From Pseudomonadota bacterium (GTDB taxonomy: Bacteria > Bdellovibrionota > UBA1018), in assembly GCA_027485695.1 (NCBI GenBank), contig JAIXQO010000001.1, forward strand, positions 779,330 to 843,329: DNA of 64,000 bases, read 5' to 3'. The notes beneath the pieces are model-generated. The model was not told where the DNA came from. It saw only the letters and a program-made list of their open reading frames with translations, and did no database searches. Shown here in pieces: positions 1-8,192 of the stretch. A program made the position numbers and the translations under genes. Positions within the stretch are counted from its first letter, which is position 1; every line of letters starts with the position of its first letter.

Positions 1-549
1 ATCGGGAGTTTAGATTCCAGCTGGAGTGCGGTTGATGTGTTGATCAATAACGCTGGGCTAGCGCTCGGTGCGGTTCCGATCGATCAAGGCGACGTTGATG
101 ACTGGGAGCGAATGATTGATACCAACATCAAGGGCGTGCTCTATGTTTTGCGTGCGATCATTCCCGGGATGAAGGAGCGCAAACGCGGCCAGATCATTCA
201 GATAGGATCTACAGCCGCCAAGGTGACTTACAAGAATGGCAACGTCTACTGCGCGACTAAGCGGGCGATCGAAGCGCTGAGCGAGGCGATGCGAATCGAC
301 CTGCTTCCTTACGGAATCAAGGTGACGGCTCTCCATCCCGGCGCGGCCGAAACCGAATTCTCACAAGTTCGTTTCAAAGGTGACCTCGAAAAAGCCGCCA
401 GCATCTACCAAGGCTATCAACCGCTGACGGCAGGTGATGTTGCAGATGTGGCGTATTTCTGTGCAAGCCTACCGGCGCATGTTTGCATCAACGACCTAGT
501 GCTCACCTGTACTGCGCAAGCGGACACGGTTCACTTTCATAAAACCTAA
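1..549 (+). CDS. SDR family NAD(P)-dependent oxidoreductase, 5' truncated by window edge
   Basis: The reading frame is open from base 1, so the N-terminus with the Rossmann glycine motif lies outside the window. What remains shows the family hallmarks in order: the NNAG motif (LINNAG), a conserved Ser in GST, and the catalytic YxxxK as YCATK, followed by the PG motif in HPGAAETEF that binds the nicotinamide side. The pattern fits the classical short-chain dehydrogenases of the YdfG type (3-hydroxy acid / serine dehydrogenase), a cytosolic NADP-dependent enzyme, but the substrate cannot be told. The gene ends at 549 with no obvious co-transcribed partner, since the next gene starts 166 bases on with its own ribosome binding site. 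Confidence 0.9.
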   Translation: MGSLDSSWSAVDVLINNAGLALGAVPIDQGDVDDWERMIDTNIKGVLYVLRAIIPGMKERKRGQIIQIGSTAAKVTYKNGNVYCATKRAIEALSEAMRIDLLPYGIKVTALHPGAAETEFSQVRFKGDLEKAASIYQGYQPLTAGDVADVAYFCASLPAHVCINDLVLTCTAQADTVHFHKT

Positions 550-714
550 GGTCCGATGAATAGTGCTTTTCAAGGTTGCTGTTTCGGTTACCAACATTCC
601 ACGACCTGGAATGAGAGATATTCTCTATCAGTGTATTAAGTCCACTTGAGCGACCGCAACTTCTTGTGTTTATTTCATCGCTACTTCACAACTTTTTTAT
701 TTTAGGAGTAGAGA

Positions 715-1155
715 ATGAAACCGATCTTGAATCTTGTAGTGGTATCTTTGGCATTTTTGTCGAGTTTTTCTGCTTCGGCAGGAAACCTTTACGTGACTTG
801 CGGTCGCGATGCCTATGAGTCCCTGGACTCTGGCGATTTGACCCGCGCTGAATTTTTGCTCCAGTTGGAGACTCGCGGACCAAACCAACCTCCAACGCTC
901 CTGAAGATGTTCGACGAAGGCAACGACCTAGCTGGTTCTTTCCGCGTCACGTCCTATACCAACTCAGCAGCAGAAGGCATCAAGATCAACCTCGAAAACC
1001 GTTCGTTTGATCAGTACGAAATCAAAGTACGTGATTGCTCCGACATCGAAACCGCAACGGGAACAATCTCGTACTCGAAGTACGTCGGTGGATTCGCCGG
1101 TCGTGGTCGCCCGATTACTGCTAATTGCAGCTGCTCGAATCGCGCAGCCAAATAA
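715..1155 (+). CDS. Small exported protein of unknown function
   Basis: This 146-aa protein has a clean Sec signal peptide (MKP, hydrophobic stretch, cleavage near SASAG at residues 20-23) and a short mature part with four to five cysteines, including a C-terminal CSCS. No family was recognised. The start is supported by an AGGAG ribosome binding site about 7 bases upstream (gtagagaATG context). The gene is followed by a strong hairpin terminator at 1180-1212 shared with the convergent gene, so it is a single-gene unit. A periplasmic or outer-surface location is inferred from the signal peptide only. Confidence 0.75.
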   Translation: MKPILNLVVVSLAFLSSFSASAGNLYVTCGRDAYESLDSGDLTRAEFLLQLETRGPNQPPTLLKMFDEGNDLAGSFRVTSYTNSAAEGIKINLENRSFDQYEIKVRDCSDIETATGTISYSKYVGGFAGRGRPITANCSCSNRAAK

Positions 1156-1179
1156 GTTTCGAATCTTATTTTGAATATC

Positions 1180-1212
1180 AAAAAGGGAACCCGAATTTCG
1201 GGTTCCCTTTTT
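1180..1212. terminator. Bidirectional rho-independent terminator
   Basis: An 11-bp perfect stem (GGGAACCCGAA at 1185-1195 and TTCGGGTTCCC at 1197-1207) with a one-base centre (the real loop must open a few pairs) is flanked by AAAAA on the left and TTTTT on the right. It can end transcription from the + gene stopping at 1155 and from the - gene whose stop codon (1211-1213) overlaps the U-tract. Confidence 0.9.
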
Positions 1213-1495
1213 ATTTGCAGGTGTAGCCGGTTTTTTCGAGCTTAGTGCGAATGTTCACGCGCACTTTTTCACAGATCTCTGGGCCCATTTGTGAGCGAGC
1301 GACTACCTCGGACGACTGGCCCTTTTGGTAATAGAGTTCGCAGCCGAGGTCCTTGGGTAAGATGGTGAGCACACGTTCGTCAGAGCCCTTCGTGCAGCGA
1401 TGTTCGAGTTCCGCGTCTTGGATGGGAGACTCTTCGGCGAACGTGGAAATTGACATCATCCAGGCTAAAGCAATCAGGCAAGCGAGTTTAGACAT
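1211..1495 (-). CDS. Small exported cysteine-containing protein
   Basis: This 94-aa product has an N-terminal signal peptide (MSKLACLIALAWMMSISTFA, cleavage expected after FAEE) and a mature part with four cysteines, which suggests disulfide bonds in the periplasm. No known family was recognised. It lies 16 bases downstream of map on the same strand and may be read through from that gene. Its stop codon lies inside the shared terminator. Confidence 0.65.
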   Translation of the reverse strand: MSKLACLIALAWMMSISTFAEESPIQDAELEHRCTKGSDERVLTILPKDLGCELYYQKGQSSEVVARSQMGPEICEKVRVNIRTKLEKTGYTCK

Positions 1496-1511
1496 AGGCT
1501 GGATTCTCCAT

Positions 1512-2270
1512 TTAAGAAGGAAGTGTGAGGATTTCCGCTCCGTTATCCGTGATCAGCACCGTGTGTTCGTACTGAGCCGAGAGGCGTCCATCGGAGGTAA
1601 CGATGATGGTGATGTCAGAGTCGGGAATCTCGATTTCGTCGATTGGGGCTGATGTCTCATTGACCATCGGTTCTACCGTGATCGTTCCCCACTTCTTCAG
1701 AAACGGACCGACGCCTTTTTTGCCAAAAGACGGAATAAACGGATCTTCATGGAATCCTTTTCCGATTCCATGCCCGCCAATCTCGCGAACGACGTAGAGA
1801 CCTTTGCGGGTGACGTATTTCTCTACCGCGAAACCGATGTCGCCGGTCGTACCGCCCGCCTTGATGGCCTTGATCCCTCGGTGCATGGCCTCAAACGCGC
1901 ATTCGCAGAGTTTCTTCGCCGAGTCCGTGACTTCACCTACGAAGAACATTGAGGATGTGTCGCCGTGGAATCCGTTTTTGATCGCTGTAACGTCGATATT
2001 GATGATGTCACCGTCTTTGAGGACTTGAGCACCGGGCAGTCCATGGCAGATCACTTCGTTGACGGAGGTGCAGATCGCCTTGGGGTATCCCTGATAACCG
2101 ATACAGGCCGAGATGCCGCCGTGACTCAAAATGTAGTCGTTCGCGATTTGATCGAGCTCGTCGGTGGTGATTCCAGCTTTGACGAATTTTCCCGTATGCA
2201 CGAGCGCGTTCGCAGCGAGGCGACCCGCTTGCTCCATGAGTTTGATTTCCCCGGCAGTCCTGACATTCAT
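1512..2270 (-). CDS. map: Type I methionine aminopeptidase
   Basis: The 252-aa protein is the cytosolic metallopeptidase that removes the initiator methionine from nascent proteins. The five metal ligands are all present at the expected positions: D93 (NIDVT), D104 (GDTSSMF), H167 (GGHGIG), E200 (VEPM) and E235 (QYEHT), with the substrate-side H76 in CHGLPG. Length and ligand spacing match the E. coli enzyme (D97, D108, H171, E204, E235). There is no N-terminal zinc-finger extension, so it is the short type Ia form. It follows a KefB-like gene by 39 bases on the same strand and probably shares its transcript. Confidence 0.96.
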   Translation of the reverse strand: MNVRTAGEIKLMEQAGRLAANALVHTGKFVKAGITTDELDQIANDYILSHGGISACIGYQGYPKAICTSVNEVICHGLPGAQVLKDGDIINIDVTAIKNGFHGDTSSMFFVGEVTDSAKKLCECAFEAMHRGIKAIKAGGTTGDIGFAVEKYVTRKGLYVVREIGGHGIGKGFHEDPFIPSFGKKGVGPFLKKWGTITVEPMVNETSAPIDEIEIPDSDITIIVTSDGRLSAQYEHTVLITDNGAEILTLPS

Positions 2271-2309
2271 GAGTGCGAGTATAGCACGTTTTTCGCTATC
2301 AGGGCTGGT

Positions 2310-4553
2310 TTATAGAGTGTTTTGTTCATGGAGCGATCGGATCTGTTTACGGTCTCCCACGATCCAAAGCAGATCGCCCGGCTCCAGTTTCATCGACGAA
2401 TCTGGGTTAAGGAATCGTATGCCGTTTCTCTCGATTCCGACGATCAATCCGTTGACGGCTTCGCGTAAACCACATTCTCGGATCGTGTGATGGATGAAGC
2501 GATCGGTCGGGAGTAGCGTCAGCGAAGTGAGTCCAAAATCCGGGGAAATGGGCGGCAGCTCCCCCGCAGGATTCTTCTCAAACGTGTCGCGAGCAGCGGT
2601 GAGTTGCTCATCGGTTCCGATCAGGAAAACTCGATCTCCCGGGAGCAGGAGCTCGAAACGTGTGGGAGCGAGGATTCTTTGGTCACCTCGCTCCAGCATC
2701 GCGATCGTGACTCCGAACCGCTCCTTGATTTTGCAATCCTCGAGTGATTTTGCGACGAGTGGCGAATTGGGAGAAACGACCATTTCAGTCAAATTCGCAT
2801 TCCACGGTGCGAGCTCCGGAGTCTTGGATTTTTTTTCGAGCTCCGCGCGTTCAATTTCCGTTAGGTTCGATACGAATCGGCTCTCGATACGCTCATAAAC
2901 CGGCTCGGAGTAGCGACTCAGGAAAAACGCAGCGAACGCTGCGATTCCGATGAAAACAATTCCAGTGACAGCGACAACAGAGATGAACTGACCGACGACG
3001 AAACCGGCAAGGACTACGCCGATGATGGCCCGTGCAATGGAGACTCCGAGTTGAAGTTTGCGAAGTCGGTTCAAGATCTCAGTCGTGTGGTCTTGAGTGC
3101 GCATGGCGCTCCCGACGAAAATCGCCCAGAGAAACGGTGCAATCATAATGAGAGTGAGGGCACAGGCGATGCCGTCGACCATGACCGCGTTCGAAAACAG
3201 GGGCGCGACTGTGGGGAGCGCTAAGCGACTCATGGCCAGCGTGATGGCGATCACGATGACGGCGTTGAGAGTAACTTTCACCCCGTAGACTCGCCAAATG
3301 ATCCCGAGTGCGTTTTCGTCGGAGTTGGATTTCATCGCGTTCTCGTAACGGTTGAGTAGAGACTTGAACGAGTCCGGTAGTCTCGAATCCACCCATTCGT
3401 AGCAACGGTCTGAATATTTGATCAGGTAGGGCGTGGTGAAAGTCGTGATCGCTGACACTGCGACTGCGATGGGATAGAGGAAATCACTCGTGACTTTTAG
3501 GGTCATGCCCAGGGTTGCAATGATGAATGAGAATTCGCCGATCTGTGCGACGCTCATTCCGGATTGAACCGACGTTCGTAAATTTTGGCCTGAGACGATT
3601 GACCCGATCGTGATACTGAGTATTTTTCCCACGATTGTGACGGCCGAGATCAAGAGAATGATCCAGAAGTACTCCTTTAATACGTTTGGATCGATGAGCA
3701 TTCCGACGGATACGAAAAATACCGCGGAGAAAAGATTCTTAACGGGTAAGAGTAGATGTTCGATTCGGTGCCCGTCCCGCGTTTCAGCCAAGATCGAACC
3801 CATGACAAACGCGCCCAGTGCAGGGGAAAACCCCGTATGATTCGCGACGATCACCATCATGAGACAGAGTCCGATAGAGACGACGAGTAATGTTTCGTTC
3901 GACATCATGGGGCGAAATTTTCGGAGGAGCACAGGCAGGACGTAGATGCCGAGCAGAAACCAGAGCACGAGGAAAAACACGAGTCTCAATGACGAAAACG
4001 CGAGCTCACCGCCGGATAGGCTCTGCGTGACGGCGACGGAAGAGAGGAGGACGAGAAGGAGGATCGCGATGAGATCCTCGACGATCAGTACTCCGAAAAC
4101 GAGGGAGACGAAACTCTTGCCTTTGAGACTCATCTCTTCAAACGCTCGCACGATGATCGTCGTAGAGGAGATCGACAGAATGCCACCCAAGAATAGGCTA
4201 TCCATCCGAGACCAACTGAGCATTTGCCCGGCTGCGTAGCCGAGAGCGAGCATCGTCATGATCTCACAAAGCGCCATGATTGATGCGCTTTTGCCGACTT
4301 GAGTGAGTTTCTTGAAGCTAAATTCGAGTCCCAGTCCAAACAGCATGAAAATCACGCCGATCTCGGCCCAAATCGAGATATTGGCGGTGTCCTTGACGGT
4401 CGGAAACAACTGAAAATGCGGGCCGACGATGAAACCGGCGATCAGGTAACCGAGGACGACTGGTTGTTTCATTTTCTTGAAAGCGAGTGTGACGGCAGCG
4501 GCTGTCATCAGGATTATGCCGAGGTCTTGGATCAGATCAGGTAAGTGAGTCAT
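2310..4553 (-). CDS. CPA2-family cation:proton antiporter (KefB/KefC-like) with two RCK_C domains
   Basis: The 747-aa protein begins with a membrane domain of roughly 11-13 helices (residues about 5-400) typical of the Na+/H+ exchanger superfamily, with conserved patches such as GLGLEFSF and ALGAFVMGSILAET. A second hydrophobic region follows (about 430-560). The C-terminus carries two tandem TrkA-C (RCK_C) ligand-binding domains, one around 595-665 (LLPGDRVFLIGT) and one around 675-745 (LEPGDLLWIVGD). No TrkA-N nucleotide-binding Rossmann domain is visible between them, so it differs from canonical KefB/KefC and resembles the YjbQ/AmhT or KhtU-type exchangers. A K+(or NH4+)/H+ role in the inner membrane is inferred from family. 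Confidence 0.88.
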   Translation of the reverse strand: MTHLPDLIQDLGIILMTAAAVTLAFKKMKQPVVLGYLIAGFIVGPHFQLFPTVKDTANISIWAEIGVIFMLFGLGLEFSFKKLTQVGKSASIMALCEIMTMLALGYAAGQMLSWSRMDSLFLGGILSISSTTIIVRAFEEMSLKGKSFVSLVFGVLIVEDLIAILLLVLLSSVAVTQSLSGGELAFSSLRLVFFLVLWFLLGIYVLPVLLRKFRPMMSNETLLVVSIGLCLMMVIVANHTGFSPALGAFVMGSILAETRDGHRIEHLLLPVKNLFSAVFFVSVGMLIDPNVLKEYFWIILLISAVTIVGKILSITIGSIVSGQNLRTSVQSGMSVAQIGEFSFIIATLGMTLKVTSDFLYPIAVAVSAITTFTTPYLIKYSDRCYEWVDSRLPDSFKSLLNRYENAMKSNSDENALGIIWRVYGVKVTLNAVIVIAITLAMSRLALPTVAPLFSNAVMVDGIACALTLIMIAPFLWAIFVGSAMRTQDHTTEILNRLRKLQLGVSIARAIIGVVLAGFVVGQFISVVAVTGIVFIGIAAFAAFFLSRYSEPVYERIESRFVSNLTEIERAELEKKSKTPELAPWNANLTEMVVSPNSPLVAKSLEDCKIKERFGVTIAMLERGDQRILAPTRFELLLPGDRVFLIGTDEQLTAARDTFEKNPAGELPPISPDFGLTSLTLLPTDRFIHHTIRECGLREAVNGLIVGIERNGIRFLNPDSSMKLEPGDLLWIVGDRKQIRSLHEQNTL

Positions 4554-4649
4554 GTGTTTTCCCGAAAATCAAAATAGATTCTGTTTCATCTGTTGCGAAC
4601 GGATGAACGATCGAGTGGCCGAGGTATTAAGAGCCGAGTGAAGCGAAGA

Positions 4650-4991
4650 TTACGCGCGTATCCGTCTGGGGGGCCGGTGTAGGTCTGGGATCGTGGGCTC
4701 TTGATAGAGTTCCGAGGGGCGTGGTTCAAGCCTCATCACTTGAAATGGAGGTGAGAGAATCCATCTCGATGAAGAGGCGGGAATCGCAGAGTGAGCAAAA
4801 GGTGTCGATGAGTGCAGTGGATGCGTGTCGCTCATCGGTGCGTCTCCTGTTTCATCGTTCTGAGTGATGGGAGCGGGACCGACACGCACAAAAGCCGTAG
4901 AAGGATCGAAAACGACTTCTAGGATGAAAGAGAAAAAAACAATGAGTGCAACCGTGCATCTCGCCCAAAACATGAGTCGCCAATATCGCAT
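4650..4991 (-). CDS. Small single-pass membrane protein, unknown function
   Basis: From the ATG at 4991 this frame encodes 113 residues: a short basic N-terminus, one hydrophobic segment (about residues 10-28, TVALIVFFSFILEVV) and a proline-rich tail without homology that I recognise. The open frame continues upstream to 5105, but that would overlap the end of the neighbouring exported-protein gene. No clear Shine-Dalgarno sequence precedes 4991, and the composition of the tail is ordinary, so it could be a chance frame. It is listed because the hydrophobic segment is well formed and no other gene fills the space. Confidence 0.4.
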   Translation of the reverse strand: MRYWRLMFWARCTVALIVFFSFILEVVFDPSTAFVRVGPAPITQNDETGDAPMSDTHPLHSSTPFAHSAIPASSSRWILSPPFQVMRLEPRPSELYQEPTIPDLHRPPRRIRA

Positions 4992-5052
4992 AATACGCGA
5001 GAGCTGACAATTCAGGCGGATCGGACGAGATGCGTATGATGCAATCTCAGTC

Positions 5053-5379
5053 CTAGAGGCCGATGCCTTTGCCGCAGAGGCGGAGGATGGCGAGGACTGA
5101 CTCATTCAGCTCCATCGATGCTTGATTGTAGCAACGGAGCGTGTCTTTGGCCGAATCCGTGCCCGCGCAGAGCGTGACTGCTTCCCAGGCTGGGAGAATT
5201 TTCTTGGCTTCGCGGACACATTTCAGTGGTTCGAGCGAGTTTTTACTCTGGGAGCACAGGCGAACGGCGGCAATTTTTTCCATCTCACCGGACGCGGATT
5301 TGTAACACTCGAATGGGCCAGCGAACGCGGTGGTCGTAACGATCATACCCAAGGACAAGAGAGCGAGGTGTTTTTTCAT
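5053..5379 (-). CDS. Exported protein with three cysteine-paired helical repeats
   Basis: The chosen ATG at 5379 gives MKKHLALLSLGMIVTTTAFA, a standard signal peptide, whereas the longer frame would need a TTG start at 5406. The mature part holds three similar units in which two cysteines are spaced by 16, 16 and 18 residues (C-YKSAS...RL-C, C-VREAK...TL-C, C-YNQAS...RL-C), with 11-residue links between units. The pattern suggests three small disulfide-closed helical hairpins in the periplasm. No named family was recognised. Confidence 0.65.
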   Translation of the reverse strand: MKKHLALLSLGMIVTTTAFAGPFECYKSASGEMEKIAAVRLCSQSKNSLEPLKCVREAKKILPAWEAVTLCAGTDSAKDTLRCYNQASMELNESVLAILRLCGKGIGL

Positions 5380-5410
5380 GACTCCATCTTCTGGAGAACG
5401 GATCAAAATG

Positions 5411-6589
5411 TCACGACGCTTTTGGTCTAAAAATCAGAAGTGCAATTGAGCCGATCACGATTCCCCAGAACGCGGCACCGATGCCTGCGAGAGTCACATT
5501 CGAAGCGGTGACCAAGAAAGTGAGGATCGCGGCCTCGCGCGACCGCTCATCGCGCGTCGCTTGATGGAGACTGTTTGCAATGGTCGTAAATAGCGCGATC
5601 CCAGCAAGTGAGAGCACGAATGCGGCGGGCAGTGCATGCAGAAAATCTCCGACGACTCCGGCGACGAGCCCTACGAGCAGGTAGAAAATTCCAGCGAACA
5701 CGGCCGCCCAGTAACGCTGATCGCGATTTTCGTGAGCTTCGGGTCCCATGCAGATCGCGGCCGTGATGGCGGCCAGATTGATACCGAACACACCGAACGG
5801 CGCTAGGAGCATGGTCGTAACTCCCGTTCCTGTGATGACCGGAGAGATCGGCGTCGAATAACCGAAAGATCGAATCGCTGCGACTCCCGACAGATTCTGC
5901 GAAGCCATCGTAACGATGAAAAGCGGGAGTCCCAGGCTCACGATCGCTGACCAAGAAAACGTTGGCATCGTAAAAACGGGGCGCACGATTTGGAGTGAGA
6001 CTGTTTCAAAATGGGGCGGTTGGTAGAGATAGCTGGCGGTGAGTCCGATCGCGAGCACTCCAATCACCGCATACCGAGGGATCAGTCGTTTGAGCCCGAG
6101 GTAAACGGCGAGCATGGGGAGGACAATGGGCGCGGCGGTTTTCAGGGATTGAAAAACCTCGGTGCCGAACCGGAATAAAACTCCGGCAAGCAGGGCGGAG
6201 GCGATCGAAGCCGGGATCCGATCAATGATTTTCTCGAACCATCCGCTGGCGCCGGCAAACGTGATCAGGAGACCCGAGAAAAGGAATGCACCGAGCACAT
6301 CACTGAGCGGGACGGCGGTCGTGAGGCTGACGGCGAGGAGCGCGGACCCGGGAGTCGACCAAGCGGTGAGAACCGGGATCTTGTAGTAGAGGGAAAATGC
6401 GATCGAAGTCGCCCCCATCCCCAGGCAGAGGGCCGCGATCCAAGTGGCGGTAATTTCCGGGGGTGCCCCGGTGGCTTGAGCGGCTTGAAAAACTAGTGCA
6501 ACAGAACTCGTGAAACCGACGAGAACGGCGATAAAACCGGCCGTAACTGGCGGAATGTAGCTGAGAAGACCGGTCGATGGGCGAGTCAT
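5411..6589 (-). CDS. BenE-family benzoate/H+ symporter-like transporter
   Basis: The 392-aa protein is almost entirely hydrophobic, with about 12 membrane segments, and resembles the BenE family (TCDB 2.A.46) in length and in motifs such as TAWSTPGSALLA in the N-terminal half and NLSGVAAIRSFGY with a following GTGVTTMLLAPFG segment. BenE proteins import benzoate or similar aromatic acids with protons across the inner membrane. No aromatic catabolic genes lie beside it, so the substrate is uncertain. It stops 31 bases before the exported repeat protein on the same strand. Confidence 0.85.
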   Translation of the reverse strand: MTRPSTGLLSYIPPVTAGFIAVLVGFTSSVALVFQAAQATGAPPEITATWIAALCLGMGATSIAFSLYYKIPVLTAWSTPGSALLAVSLTTAVPLSDVLGAFLFSGLLITFAGASGWFEKIIDRIPASIASALLAGVLFRFGTEVFQSLKTAAPIVLPMLAVYLGLKRLIPRYAVIGVLAIGLTASYLYQPPHFETVSLQIVRPVFTMPTFSWSAIVSLGLPLFIVTMASQNLSGVAAIRSFGYSTPISPVITGTGVTTMLLAPFGVFGINLAAITAAICMGPEAHENRDQRYWAAVFAGIFYLLVGLVAGVVGDFLHALPAAFVLSLAGIALFTTIANSLHQATRDERSREAAILTFLVTASNVTLAGIGAAFWGIVIGSIALLIFRPKAS

Positions 6590-6659
6590 AGAGTCTTAGA
6601 TGATGCGCTGAAAAAGACCTTTCCACAAATGAGAAGGGGTGAGGTATGAGTGAAACTCT

Positions 6660-7814
6660 ATGAGTACAGTTCAGATCGTCCGTTTGGATCCCACCTCCAA
6701 AAAAGACTTGGAGCGTTTCGTTGATATCGCTTGGCATGTTTTTCCGATCAAAGAAAACAAGCAATGGGTTCCGCCTCTGCGGCTTTCGGTTCTAGAGAAT
6801 CTGGATGTGAAAAAAAATCCGTTCTACAAGCGCGCCACGATCGAACTTTTCGTCGCGGTCCAAAACGGCAAGGACGTAGGTCGAATTGCCGCGATCACGA
6901 ACCGCGCGCACGAAGAATTCCACGATGAGAAAATCGGGTTCTACGGATTCTACGAAGCGATCAACGATATTGCGGTTTCGAAAGCGCTGTTTCGCGCCGT
7001 CGCGGAAACACTTCAGGCCAAAGGTTACTCCGAATTTCGTGGTCCGATGAATCCTTCGACCAATCACGAGTGCGGCCTCCTCGTTCGCGGACAATCTCAG
7101 CATCCGACGATCATGACGACTTGGAACCCGCTCTACTATCTTGAGCACCACGAGCAACTAGGTCTCGAAAAAGACAAGGACACGGTGGCGTATTTCCTTC
7201 CGACGGACAAGAAAATGTCCCTTCCAAAAAAAGTCTTCGACTACTCAGAGAAACTCAAAGCCGACGGGAACTTCAGGTTCCGGGATTTCGATCTCAAAAA
7301 TTTCGATCGCGACGTCGAGATCTGCTACGACATCTACAATTCGGCGTGGGAAAAAAATTGGGGTTTTTTTCCGATGACTCGCGAAGAGTTCCAATTCATG
7401 GCCAAAGAAATGAAAATGGTGCTCGATCCGAGATTCGCTTTCATCGCCGAGAAAGACGGGAAGCCAGCCGGATTCATGCTCGGACTGCCGGATTTCAATC
7501 ATATTTTCAAACGCATCCCGAATGGCAAGTTGCTTCCGACGGGAATTTTCAAGATCCTGCTCGGCAAGCGGATGCTGAAAACCGTTCGAATCATCACGCT
7601 TGGCGTGAAACAGGAGTATCGCGGCACGGGTATTTTCGCGCTGTTCACGGCGGAGTCTTTCTTACGCGCGCAGCAGTCGAAACTCATCGGTGGCGAAGCT
7701 TCGTGGATCTTAGAGGATAACGTCGAGATGAACCGCCCTTGGGTGGAGCTGGGCGCGCCGCTTTATCGCCGCTGGAGAATTTTCAAAGCTCCAGTTGCTC
7801 GGTTCTTGTCGTAG
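6660..7814 (+). CDS. GNAT-fold N-acetyltransferase-like protein
   Basis: This 384-aa protein appears to hold two half-similar acetyltransferase-like regions. The N-terminal half has ELFVAVQNGKDVGRIAAI and FRGPMNPSTNHECGLL, and the C-terminal half has FAFIAEKDGKPAGFMLGLPD followed by the TLGVKQEYRGTGIFALF segment that looks like the acetyl-CoA binding (R/Q-x-x-G-x-G/A) motif. Such long double-GNAT proteins are commonly annotated as hypothetical or GNAT proteins. The substrate is unknown. The ribosome binding site is weak, and the gene stands alone between the divergent transporter and tRNA-Ser. Confidence 0.7.
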   Translation: MSTVQIVRLDPTSKKDLERFVDIAWHVFPIKENKQWVPPLRLSVLENLDVKKNPFYKRATIELFVAVQNGKDVGRIAAITNRAHEEFHDEKIGFYGFYEAINDIAVSKALFRAVAETLQAKGYSEFRGPMNPSTNHECGLLVRGQSQHPTIMTTWNPLYYLEHHEQLGLEKDKDTVAYFLPTDKKMSLPKKVFDYSEKLKADGNFRFRDFDLKNFDRDVEICYDIYNSAWEKNWGFFPMTREEFQFMAKEMKMVLDPRFAFIAEKDGKPAGFMLGLPDFNHIFKRIPNGKLLPTGIFKILLGKRMLKTVRIITLGVKQEYRGTGIFALFTAESFLRAQQSKLIGGEASWILEDNVEMNRPWVELGAPLYRRWRIFKAPVARFLS

Positions 7815-7859
7815 ATCGACTGGCTTATTAGGGTGGTCATCGGGATTCACGAAGATGAG

Positions 7860-7879
7860 GACTGTTCACGTGAACAGTC
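7860..7879. promoter_or_regulatory. 20-bp perfect palindrome, operator-like
   Basis: GACTGTTCACGTGAACAGTC reads identically on both strands. It lies 46 bases after the stop of the GNAT-like gene and about 160 bases upstream of tRNA-Ser, in a 223-base gene-free stretch. It has no loop and no U-tract, so it is more like a dimeric protein binding site than a terminator. Its binding protein is unknown. Confidence 0.45.
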
Positions 7880-8037
7880 ACCTGATTCCTGAATGGCCGC
7901 GACTCAATGAGTTAAGTTCAGGTTTTCCCATCGAGTCTACGACCAGGAATTCAGGTTTAGCGGTGTTAGAGCGAGCTTCGCGGTGGACACTGCTTTGGGG
8001 CCTATGTTAATCGTCTGGTCTTCCAAGTTTTTTCTCA

Positions 8038-8127
8038 GGAGAGGTGGCCGAGTGGTCGAAGGCGCACGCTTGGAAAGCGTGTAACGGGTAACACCGTTCG
8101 AGGGTTCGAATCCCTCTCTCTCCTCCA
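8038..8127 (+). tRNA. tRNA-Ser (anticodon GGA)
   Basis: The 90-base gene shows a class II tRNA: acceptor 5' strand GGAGAGG (8038-8044) pairs with TCTCTCC (8117-8123), the anticodon loop TTGGAAA presents GGA, a long variable arm follows, the T-arm is GAGGG-TTCGAAT-CCCTC, and CCA is encoded (8125-8127). The discriminator base reads T by this parse. The 3' part from 8070 is the left copy of the 62-bp att repeat, so the integrated element restores a complete tRNA. Confidence 0.95.
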
Positions 8128-8131
8128 TTTT
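8070..8131. repeat. attL: left 62-bp direct repeat (3' end of tRNA-Ser)
   Basis: This segment begins TTGGAAAGCG in the anticodon loop and ends CCTCCATTTT just past the tRNA. It is identical over 62 bases to 14959-15020. The repeat is the expected product of site-specific recombination by a tyrosine integrase targeting a tRNA gene. Confidence 0.95.
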
Positions 8132-8158
8132 ATTTAATATTACATTTCAAAAAAAGCA

Positions 8159-8192
8159 CTGAACTCAACGAGTTCGCGTCTTTTTCTTTTTA
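8159..8192. terminator. Terminator between tRNA-Ser and integrase
   Basis: A 6-bp stem with a 3-base loop (GAACTC at 8161-8166, GAGTTC at 8170-8175) is followed by GCG and a T-rich run on the + strand, and preceded by a run of seven to eight A residues that gives a U-tract on the - strand. It can serve both tRNA-Ser and the convergent integrase gene. It lies inside the island, so integration supplies the tRNA with a new terminator. Confidence 0.65.
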
